A stretch of 64,000 nt of DNA from Maratus speciosus (taxonomy: Eukaryota > Arthropoda > Arachnida > Araneae > Salticidae). Shown here one piece after another: positions 55,674 to 64,000 of this stretch. Made by a program: the position numbers and the translations under genes. The notes beneath the pieces are model-generated. The model was not told where the DNA came from. It made no database searches and worked only from the letters and a program-made list of their open reading frames with translations. Location: contig OZ010790.1 in the NCBI GenBank assembly GCA_963932465.1, positions 97,680,363-97,744,362 on the forward strand. Reading direction: 5' to 3'. Each line of letters starts with the position of its first letter. Within the stretch, counting starts at the first letter, position 1.

Positions 55674-55952
55674 AATGTTATTACTTCTCCCGTCGACCAA
55701 TTTCGCCAAATTATATAAGTAGCCAAATTATACAAATTGACATTTTTTTTAATAACAAAAGAACAAATAAATTAGTATAACATAAATAAAAATAGAAATA
55801 AAACTTCGAATTAAAAATCACTTGATGGCGTGAACATGTGTAACTTCCTTAAAGCCAAGTGAATGTGACGTTTACGATCAACCATTACTGGCATTTAATC
55901 TTATAGTTTGGCGACAGATTTTTGGTCGATGGGATAACCAAGTAGCACCGTT
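55674..55952. mobile_element. Miniature element, CCGTCGACC / GGTCGAYGGG family, copy 1
   Basis: The left arm CCCGTCGACCAATTTCGCCAAA is matched by right-arm TTTGGCGACAGATTTTTGG then TCGATGGGATAACCAAGTAG. The interior (ATCACTTGATGGCGTGAACA, GTGACGTTTACGATCA) is the complement of the interior of 59529-59802. Confidence 0.65.
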
Positions 55953-56591
55953 TTAATTTACCACTCGAAAAATAAAAAAAAAAATGCTAACTGGCGAGTT
56001 AAAAAAGAGCTATTGGCGAGATTTTCACCCGGCTAACATAAAAGTACCAGGAATTCTTTGTGATCATGGCAACTTTTATGTAGTTTTATTCGAAAAAATA
56101 ATTTTGATTCTTTAATCAAAATGGAAACCTTTCTTATGAAATGCGAAGGAATCAGCCCGTTGTTTATGGCAGTTACATGACTTGGACTATTATATTATAA
56201 ACGAAATAATGGGGATAGAATAATATTCGGCGACTTATCACACCTGTGGCTGGCTAACATTAAAGTACCAAAATGGCTGCCTGGAATATAAAAAGCAAAG
56301 GGATCCGCCTGGAACTGTTGATGATAGTCACATGACTTAGACTATTATTATAGAGATTGTTTTCAATTTTAAAAACAGTGCAAAGAATAATATTTCCTAA
56401 CTATTAAAAATTTATTTTCACGTGACTATTAAAAACAAACAATAACAAAAAAAACTTTAAAATTACTATTAAATGAGTACGTGTTAAAGGCAGGAAAATA
56501 TTGAAAATTATGTCCTGAAAATTGTATTTACACGTGAATATTAAAAGGGAAAGGAAACTTTAAAATAGTAAATACATTAATATGCGTTTAA

Positions 56592-56797
56592 CCCTTTCAC
56601 GGACAAGGCACTTCTATTCGTAAAATCTTGATATCAGTGAATGGCACCAGAATTTACAAACAAATTTCGAAATACAAAAATGCTTTTGTTCACTTACTTA
56701 ATAAAAGGGAAATTTTCATCCCAATATTCTGATGCTAATGTGGCATTTAAGAATTAAAATTAAGTGGTCCAAAAATGAACCACCGCCCTTGAAGGGG
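56592..56797. mobile_element. piggyBac-type miniature element, 206 bp
   Basis: CCCTTTCACGGACAAGG at the left, complement of CCCCTTCAAGGGCGG at the right, TTAA at 56588-56591 and 56798-56801. The interior (TGGCACCAGAATTTACAAAC) is shared with 40470-40683 and 53500-53600. Confidence 0.8.
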
Positions 56798-57168
56798 TTA
56801 AAGCAGCAAATTTTAGTAATTGTATTATGTCAATCTTTTATAACGCTGTTAAAAAATATCGAGAGACAAAGACTCTGTTTACTTAATTCATTTTATTTTA
56901 GCTTCTTTTCAAATGTTTAACTGATCTTCATTAACCAAACACGAAAACAACCATTGGATGTCTTAACAGCAACTGATTCTACCTTAAATTTTTGCAATCA
57001 AAGGGAATTGAATGGAAACCCGTTTACAGGGCGATCGCTACAGGTTTTTTCAGTATAATTCAATCTTTTCTAATCTTTTTAAAACCGATCAGATTAGCGT
57101 GTTTTTAGATTCTACAGTGTCTGAATGGGGGTTTGCGAGCGTAGCTTGCAGGGGGCAGAGCCCCCTAG

Positions 57169-57828
57169 TAAACTATCAATTTCTTAACTTTTCACGTTTG
57201 AATTTGAAAGAAGGGGGAAACTAAAAAGGCCAGGTTCATCAGTTTTACTTTTATATCCCTTATCTTTGTTAAGTGCAATGCAATTTCAGTAATCTTATAT
57301 TTGATTGACAGCGAATTGAAGAGAAAATATGTCACAGGAATAGTAAATCGATTTCTGAATGATAGATATCTTCAAGGCCAATCTTTTCTGTTCTTGTTTT
57401 GGGTGACGTCGTGCTTTATTAGTTACCTATACATGCAATCCAATTATTTGGTAAGTTCACCCCATATAATTCGATACTAATATGGCTTTAACGCAAAGAT
57501 ATGCTATGATTCAACAACTTGTTTATTCAGAGATGTGTACTTTTCGAGATATAGGCGTCTAATCCTTAAAATAGAAGTGCCAAGTTTAGCACTGCATTTT
57601 ACGGGGAGGTTCTGACCTAGAACTAGAGAAAAAGTCGATTTATTTTTTTGCATTTTTTATTTCTTAAGTGACTTGATACGCTTTTAACTTTCTTTTTATT
57701 TGAATATTTTACTTCCTTTTAAATATTACATATTAAATGGTTAAAAAAAAGATTTTATCAAGAAAAAATTAAATTTTTATAGTAAAATTAAAAAAAAAAA
57801 TACTTTTTTTAAACGAATTATATGTAAA
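57169..57828. other. Intergenic DNA, nothing recognised
   Basis: AT-rich spacer between the Helitron end and the next element. Confidence 0.4.
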
Positions 57829-58918
57829 AACTAGTCGGATGTACCAATCCTAAAACTTTCTTCTATCTCATACATGTTAATAGTTCAAAATTTGCTATCA
57901 CATTGCCAAAATCAAATGGCAATCTATGCATCTCATGAGGATTCTAAAGATATGAAATTCCGTGCATTAGTTCTTGAGATATGACTATCGCCGAAATCGG
58001 TTAAATCCAGCAAAAGGATGTCTAGCAGCGCCACCTATTGGGTGATTTATACCAAATCCTAATCAGCAACAATTTATGTCAACGTCTGACTGAATCTGAA
58101 GTTTGGAGAAAATCCGTGCATTAGTTTTTGAGATAGAGCTATAGCGAAAATCGTGAAAATTCCTGCATAGCAGCGCCACCTATTAGGTGATTAACACCAA
58201 AACCTAATTAACAGCAACTTGTGTCAACATACAACTAAATCTGAAGTTAGATGAAAATTCGTCCATTAGTTCTATAAATAGAGCTATTGAGGCAATCGTG
58301 AAAAAGGCAGCACAGAAGTGCCACCTGTTGGGCGATTTACACCAACACATAATCAGTAGCAAGTCATATCAAGGACTAACTGAATCTGAAGTTTGATGAA
58401 AATCCGTGAGTTAGTTCTTAAGATAGAGCTATTGGGGAAATCGTGTAAATCCTGCAAAATTCATCATAACAGCGCCACCTGTTGGGCGATTTACACCAAA
58501 ACGTAATCAGCATCAATTCATATCAAGGACTAACTAAATCTGAAGTTTGATCAAAATCCGTGTATTAGTTCTTGAGATAGACCTATTGCGAAAATCGTGA
58601 AAAATGCAGCATAGCATCGCCACCTGTTGAGCGATTTATACCAAAAACTAATCAGCATCAATTTGTATTAGGGACTAACTGAATATAATTTTTTATTAAA
58701 TTCCGTGCATTAATTCTTGAGATAGAGCGCCCACAAAATTTGTGTCACATACACACAGACAGACAGACAGACTCACAGAGTCACAGACAGACATTTTGTA
58801 AGAACATGTTTTTTGGAATCTCTGACCCCTAAAACATGTAAATCCGTCGAAAACCGGAATTCGAAAATTTTCATGAATCCAATATTTTCTTCTTGTAAAG
58901 ATAGAAGAAAGTAAAAAT
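57829..58918 (+). mobile_element. Tandem-bodied element, shares both ends with 34118-35326
   Basis: Begins ACTAGTCGGATGTACCAATC, AAAACTTTCTTCTATCTC and ACATGTTAATAGTTCA. It ends with a (CAGA)n microsatellite (58754-58775), AACATGTTTTTTGGAATCTC, GACCCCTAAAACATGTAAAT, CCGTCGAAAA and GATAGAAGAAAGTAAAA. The body has five units of about 130-155 bp with 'cgccacctgttgggcgattt', 'ctgaatctgaagtttg' and 'ccgtgcattagttcttgag' (about 58029, 58159, 58319, 58471, 58618). The ends match the complement of the 34-kb element; the bodies mostly do not. Confidence 0.75.
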
Positions 58919-59100
58919 AAATAAACTACACTTCTACAATTTTGAACTTTTTTCAAAACTCTTTTTACCATACTTTTCTTACAAGTTGTCACTAAGCTAT
59001 AAGGGTCAGGTTTAAGCAAAAATAAATAAAATGTCATAGCATAAGGGAAAATGCAGTAAAAATAATTATTAACTTATTTTTTTTATTAAAAAAAAAAAAA

Positions 59101-59273
59101 AACTATTTATATTATTGTAAATCGGATATTTATTTTATTTATTGTTTTTTCCTTTTAAAATAATAGAAAATAATTTAAACATATATATGTAACTGGTATT
59201 CGAAAACGATGTTTTCGCCAAATTGCGTGAAAAAAAAAGCACGCCAAACCCGGTATGTATATGATATCTGTGC
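59101..59273. mobile_element. Miniature element, CACAGATGTCATA family, copy 3, left end lost
   Basis: AACTGGTATTCGAAAACGAT, GTTTTCGCCAAATTG and GTATATGATATCTGTGC match the right half of 49294-49630. The left half is missing or replaced by an A/T-rich run. Confidence 0.6.
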
Positions 59274-59528
59274 CTAACAGTTATTTACATTATTGTGATT
59301 ACTTAGTATCAGACAACAGATTGAAGAGTATTTGGAAAAATTTTATTATATGGGCTTTGGCAAGATAGAGAAAATGGCCTTAGCGAGTGAAGGGAATTTT
59401 TTGTATATTTACTGGCAACCTATTTACTTTTCATATACATGGAAGCATTATTTTCGATATTTGTGATATTTATTTAATATAAAGAAGATCTATTTATCTA
59501 CATTTAAATTCGAACAGAAATAATTTGT

Positions 59529-59802
59529 GGTACTACTTGATTATGCCGTCGACATGAAAAGTATCGCCAAACTATAAAATTAAATGCCAATAATGGGTGA
59601 TCGTAAATGTCAAACTTACTTGACATTAAACACTTTACACGTGTTTGTTACGTCATCAAATGATTTTTAATTCGACGTTTTATTTTTATTAATGTTTTAC
59701 TAATTTATTTTTTCTCTCGTTATTTAAAATGAAAATTATGCCCTTTCCATAATTTGGCTAATATTTTGGCGAAATTGGTCGACGGGATAATCAAGTAGTA
59801 CC
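59529..59802. mobile_element. Miniature element, CCGTCGACC family, copy 2, 274 bp
   Basis: GGTACTACTTGATTATGCCG (left) and CGGGATAATCAAGTAGTACC (right) are inverted ends, continuing through GTCGAC and TCGCCAAA/TTTGGCGA. The interior is the complement of that of 55674-55952. Confidence 0.75.
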
Positions 59803-59849
59803 CAATTTGTTTATAATAATAATGATAATAATATGTAAAAAAAAAGTTT

Positions 59850-59850
<1 letters not shown>

Positions 59851-59903
<53 letters not shown>

Positions 59904-59911
59904 TGTGTGTG
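59851..59911. repeat. TA/GT microsatellite
   Basis: A TA run passes into (GT)n for about 46 bases and then GAGAGTGTGTG. Confidence 0.9.
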
Positions 59912-60795
59912 TCTTCTAAGAGAAACTGGCAGCAGATTGTAAAAATGGATATACTTGTGAGTTCCATTCTATTCGTTTATTACGTTGGTCACCAAACAAT
60001 GCGATTTTAAGCCAAAAAGGCAGAAGAGTGACATAGGCCCGAACAACGCTCACAATAATAGTGTTTGTGTATGAGCACATTTGGAAGTAAAGTTTTATAT
60101 TCAAATGTAAATTATATAAAGAGCAGTTAACATGATGATTGTTAAGTAAAATATTTAAATTTTAGGCTAAATGTGTGCCCCCTCACTCCCACCGCCTCTC
60201 GCACATATGATTAAATCATTTAATTTCAGACATTTAAAATATTTTTCAATATGCTTTACTGCAAAAACACGTCGGTTTCTTATCCTATGTTTTTTATTCT
60301 ATTTAATCTGCTGGAATAGACAGATGGAAAACCGTAGCAGACCTGCCAGAAGAGGACGTTTATTAAAAAATGTAATGCAACATGTAATGAGATTGAATTT
60401 AAGCTACCAGAATCTCACATAGCGCAAGTTGAGAGGCCTGGAGTTCAACAACAAACAAACGAAAATGAACGATCCGAATGTTCTTAAAGTTCAATAATCA
60501 ATCTCTGCAATCATTGTAATGCTCTCTAATTTAATAGTGTTATGACTAGAGAAAGTTTAATTCCTGTTGTCATAACTGTATCATTTCAGTACCAAACTCT
60601 ACTTTAAATGATCAACTAAAAGAGTTGTTTTTTGTACTGCCCAAATTTTGTCCAAGGCATAAGAGAGTATAATATCCCAGTGGCATTCGCATTGCTTTCA
60701 ACAATGCGGAAGGACATTCCAGGTGATGGTCTTTACTGCTTTAAAATAGAAGGTTAAATTCACAATTTCGTTTGATTCAAGGAATCTTCATTTTT
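59912..60795. other. Intergenic DNA, nothing recognised
   Basis: Contains short frames without recognisable domains (for example an 83-codon frame at 60171-60422). No splice-bounded, family-like coding stretch found. Confidence 0.4.
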
Positions 60796-61605
60796 GGAAT
60801 CCTTTTTCCATTTAGTTAGTCTCACGTCTATACATTCCAGTTAAGACCCTGGGCCCCAATGGTCCCCGTAGGGCCCGGTACAGGGCCCTTGAACTTTTTG
60901 TGAGCTATGCATATTGCAACAACTAATTTTCTCACCTTTCAGTGCATAATTTTAAAGTTGAGTCTTGGACTCTTCTTCCAGGACCAACACACTCGTATTT
61001 TTATTGGGGCCTTTGAGCCTTTTTTAAAAGCATTTACTCAATTTTTTTACGCATTTAATTAAAACATTATTCTAACGAAAAATTAATACCGTATGCTTAA
61101 TTTTGACTATCTGTAGATCTAAAGCATTAGTTACTGAGACATTTTAACATGTTTCATGTTAGGGCCCTGCTTTTAACTATCAGTTGGCCCCTTTTTGGTC
61201 CCTCTATTATAGCCACCTTAAAAATGCTCCGATTCCCAAGCTTTTTTTTCTAACATCTTAGGTCCTCCAACTACTACATGAACGACAAAGAATTTTCAGT
61301 CTTCAGCTACCACCAATTTTGAATATTAATCGCCTTCTTGGGCCCCTGCTGCAGCTTCTTTAAAAATGAACCGAATTGCTTACAATTTTCTTTAACATAG
61401 TTTTAGCGTCTTCTGATTCGTTTAAAAACTACTCAAAAGTACCTTTTTACCTAACTATATGCCACTTAAGTCCCTGACCCCTTGAAGATTTTTCGTTATA
61501 AATTGTCAATAAATTGCCCCTCTTAATCTTCATTTTGGGCTGCTTCGTTTTTCCATTTAGTAATTCTCCCGTTTCTATATTCCAGTTAAAATCGTGGGGC
61601 AACCC
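60796..61605. repeat. Degenerate repeat with GGGCCCCT blocks
   Basis: TTTTTCCATTTAGTTAGTCT…ATTCCAGTTAA (60804-60846) recurs at 61549-61590, and GGGGCC/GGCCCCT blocks followed by 'cttaaaaatgc' recur near 61005, 61187, 61340 and 61470. It looks like an old tandem repeat of about 150-180 bp with many changes. Confidence 0.4.
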
Positions 61606-62740
61606 AGAGTCCCGTTGCCTCAATTCGCGTCATTCTGCTCTCAACACACTGAGAGCTGGTCTTTTCTTCGAAAACGAGCAAGAATTTTACGTTTACAAAT
61701 GTCCTTAGAAATTAAAATCTGCTCACAACCAAGCAGAAGTAAGCATGCCTGGATTACACCTTCTTTACTCATCTTTACAAAATTTCCGGTACCAGTAATG
61801 TTTTCTTGCATCAATCCCGCAAAACACGCCGAAAAAATTCCCATCAATTCACGTGACACGTCCTCAATGTGTTGAATGAAATATTTTACTTTATAGATGT
61901 GTCAAATTTAGTTTTTGTGACCATAATTACCATTAATTAGCGGTAATTTCAATTTGAAAAAATTTAAATTCCTGCATTACTTTTAATGTTCATACGTTTT
62001 TCTATCAATGCCAATAATGTATGTATTATTCATCCAGTGTGAAAGTGGATTCAAATTGTACGGCATTTTGCGAAAAACTATTTACGCTGTAAATCGTATT
62101 AAAAATCCTCGAAGGTCACACATTTAATTCATCAGCCGTCTTTCCGATATATTAAAAAAAAATTATATACTGAAATTTAAGCCCCGTTTATACGATAGTA
62201 TTTGTGGATTTTTTTTTCTTTGGCTAAAGAAATGAATCATTGATGAATAGCCAGACACTGGAAAACGGTAAAATTATGTTCCACTGAATAAATCATTGAC
62301 AGATAACTTTTGTTTTCATTCGAACTTTGGAGAACAATGGCAATTCATTCCGTGCGTGATTACATAATATTTCGCTGTCACACTTTATTTGCGCGAGTTT
62401 TCTGAATCAGAGGCCGTGTGGTAAAATCAACTGGGAAAATTTCTGAAAGAATCAACACTTTTCTGTATGGTTTTCTTTAAAAGAAAAAAAAAATTAAAAA
62501 TATGTGCTGTTGCTATTGAAAGAAGTCTCGAAGTGTATAGGCGAGTTTTTATTGTTCCTACCATTATTTCGAAACAATTATCATCATGATATCAGGGTTG
62601 TCAGTTTGATCTATTTTTTAATTAACTAATTTCGAATTCCTACCGGAAATTTCACAAAAAAATGCTTTTACTTTGCGTAATCAGGATATATCTATCATTG
62701 AATAAATCAAAGATCACTATTCTTACAGAAAACAGTTAAA
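61606..62740. other. Intergenic DNA, nothing recognised
   Basis: Moderate-GC patch at 61606-61870 with open frames in both directions but no recognisable protein; the rest is AT-rich. Confidence 0.4.
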
Positions 62741-62745
62741 GTTTA

Positions 62746-62820
62746 CAGTAAAATCACGTTACAACGAATTTCCAGGGATTAACAATTAAATTCGTTATAC
62801 TGAAAAATTCTTTAATGTGA
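62746..62820 (+). mobile_element. Pogo/Tigger-like element end
   Basis: TA is followed by CAGTAAAATCACGTTACAAC and a 'ttcgttatactgaa' word. This is the CAGTRNAA…CGTTA…CGAA style of pogo/Tigger ends. No partner end is found, so it is a fragment or a very short relic. Confidence 0.4.
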
Positions 62821-62984
62821 AATTTCAATATCTCGTTTAAAAAAATGAAATTTGCAAGCACATTGAATAAAAATATACTTATTATTACAACAAGTATATA
62901 AAAATTTGGTTAATGTACAAACATTATTGTGAATTTACTAGTTAGAAATAAGATATTTAAATTTATTAAGTTCTTTAATATTCC

Positions 62985-63185
62985 GTTAGTCACATGTATA
63001 TCTCTGTGATACGAGCTGCCATTTTTCTTTTGTCAGTTTTGAATGCATTAGCCGGTTCGTGAAAAACTGCCACTGGTGAAATCTTGATACCGGTGGGAAG
63101 AAGGTAGGAAGAGCCACAGGTTTCGAATCAAAACTTGCAATAGGAAATTGCCGGCTTGTGTCACAGAGATACACATGCGGCTAAC
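62985..63185. mobile_element. Foldback miniature element, ~200 bp
   Basis: GTTAGTCACATGTATATCTC then TGTGATA at the left, and TGTCACAGAGATACACATGC then GGCTAAC at the right. Complementary over about 27 bp with a few mismatches. No coding content. Confidence 0.65.
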
Positions 63186-63260
63186 GCAGGATTAAATTTC
63201 AAGATTTTAACTGTAACTATTATTTCAAAGTAATAGGATTCATCAATGTTCAAGTAATTA

Positions 63261-63345
63261 TAGTAAAGCACCGTTTATACGCTTCTCATTTATACGCCCT
63301 TTACATTTATACGTCATTTCAGTTCGGTCCCGATTCATCCCTATG
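63261..63345 (+). mobile_element. Pogo/Tigger-like left end, runs toward the window edge
   Basis: TA then TAGTAAAGCACCGTTTATAC with repeated 'catttatacgcc' words, as in Tigger-type subterminal repeats. No transposase frame or right end is visible before 64000, so the element may continue past the window or be a short relic. Confidence 0.4.
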
Positions 63346-64000
63346 TATTTTAATATTTTAATATTTCTTTTATTCGACACATAACGTCTGTTATACGTTG
63401 TTTCTTTCATGTCGTAGCCGATTTTCTCAGAATATTTTCTCCCAGCGTCGTTCTTCTTTTCGTTTCAGCTAGCAATATTTGGGGAAAGATGAAAGACAAA
63501 AAACACGTGTGACGGCTAAAGGTTTTTTTTTTTTTTTTTTACGTTTGTGGAATCTATGGAGGGGGTGGAATGAAAAGAATGGACGATGGGGACTTCATTG
63601 ACACGGACACAATTACAAACTTTTTTGTTTTTCACAATACTAGCGCGAAAACTTTCTAGGAGCTTAATTCCATACATTATTCTGTGCTTAAGTCTAAAAG
63701 TAAATCGGCACCTCAGACGACGATTAAAGATAAGTTTAATTAAAATCTTTTTACATGTTCGATAATGGAATAAAAAGTGTAATTCAAGGTGTTCAACTGA
63801 TATAAGGCTTGATAATTCTTATTTTCATTTTTCAATTTTAGATAATATTTTTTTCAAATGTTTACACTTTTTTTCAACATGCAATGCATCTTGAAAAACC
63901 AAAAATGCTAGCAAAATTAAATTTTTGTGATTGAAGCATTATGTTTCTATAGTCAAAGATTTTACACCTTAGGCGAATACAATTTCGATAGAACGTCTTT
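63346..64000. other. End of window, nothing certain
   Basis: AT-rich with a T-run at 63523-63540. It may be the interior of the pogo-like element that starts at 63261, but no transposase motif was read. Confidence 0.35.

Larger units (their letters stand above)
54795..57168 (+). mobile_element. Probable Helitron, non-autonomous, ~2.37 kb
   Basis: The 5' end TCTACCCTATATATATAAAA (54795) is a typical TC-start, TATA-rich Helitron end. The 3' end has GCGAGCGTAGCTTGCA, a perfect GGGGGC/GCCCCC hairpin (57151-57165) and terminal CTAG before host T (57169). The 3' phrase is shared with 13842-13874. No Rep/helicase sequence is present. It contains three nested miniature elements (55314-55630, 55674-55952, 56592-56797). 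Whether the two ends belong to one insertion is inferred, since they are 2.37 kb apart. Confidence 0.5.

Noticed and set aside
60171..60422. 83-codon frame with a basic segment near its end.
   Set aside because: No domain, no splice signals and no supporting composition; treated as chance.

Overview
This window looks like non-coding, repeat-dominated nuclear DNA of a metazoan, most likely an arthropod. A chelicerate or spider is my guess from the overall texture, not something the sequence proves. The DNA is strongly AT-rich, has no operon-like gene packing, contains spliced-gene signals with GT/AG borders, and is built almost entirely from transposable elements, foldback (inverted-repeat) elements and tandem arrays. 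Only two places look like host coding sequence: one exon of a short-chain dehydrogenase/reductase (28987-29203), and an unrecognised two-exon 3' gene end (about 24851-25226). Nearly all other open reading frames are parts of mobile elements or chance frames inside repeats.

Layout. 1-2.4 kb: AT-rich DNA. 2.4-7.9 kb: a Ty3/gypsy LTR retrotransposon resembling the CsRn1 clade, with near-identical LTRs, a truncated 5' LTR, an amber stop in pol, and a 162-bp miniature element inserted in the integrase core. 8.0-13.9 kb: ends of a pogo-like element, a 1.45-kb inverted repeat, a 974-bp TA-flanked transposon, a TTAA-flanked foldback, a palindrome carrying two tRNA-like sequences in inverted orientation, and two Helitron-type 3' ends. 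15.4-20.1 kb: a ~325-bp-period array that switches orientation twice and so forms two interlocked inverted repeats. 20.8-22.2 kb: a ~78-bp satellite with an internal 475-bp duplication. 23.06-24.24 kb: a decayed Ty1/copia pol. 24.8-29.2 kb: the two gene fragments, with three miniature elements between them.

30.5-35.3 kb: tandem-repeat-bearing elements that end in GACA-type microsatellites. 35.8-46.4 kb: an array of ~140-150 bp units rich in AATCGC. It was invaded by a Tigger/pogo element, a second TA-flanked transposon, a Helitron-like element that itself carries a second twin-tRNA palindrome, and a further foldback. At least three of these insertions sit at the same place in the unit. 46.8-47.9 kb: an inverted copy of the Helitron-like element. 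48.5-52.2 kb: several tandem arrays and a miniature element. 52.5-54.0 kb: a dispersed repeat split by a piggyBac-type element with a transposase remnant. 54.8-57.2 kb: a probable Helitron with nested miniature elements. 57.8-58.9 kb: a tandem-bodied element with the same ends as the one at 34.1-35.3 kb. 59-64 kb: more miniature elements and pogo-like ends.

Nothing here works as a pathway. The coherent story is layered insertion history. Several insertions can be read precisely because an unoccupied paralogous copy of the target lies elsewhere in the same window.
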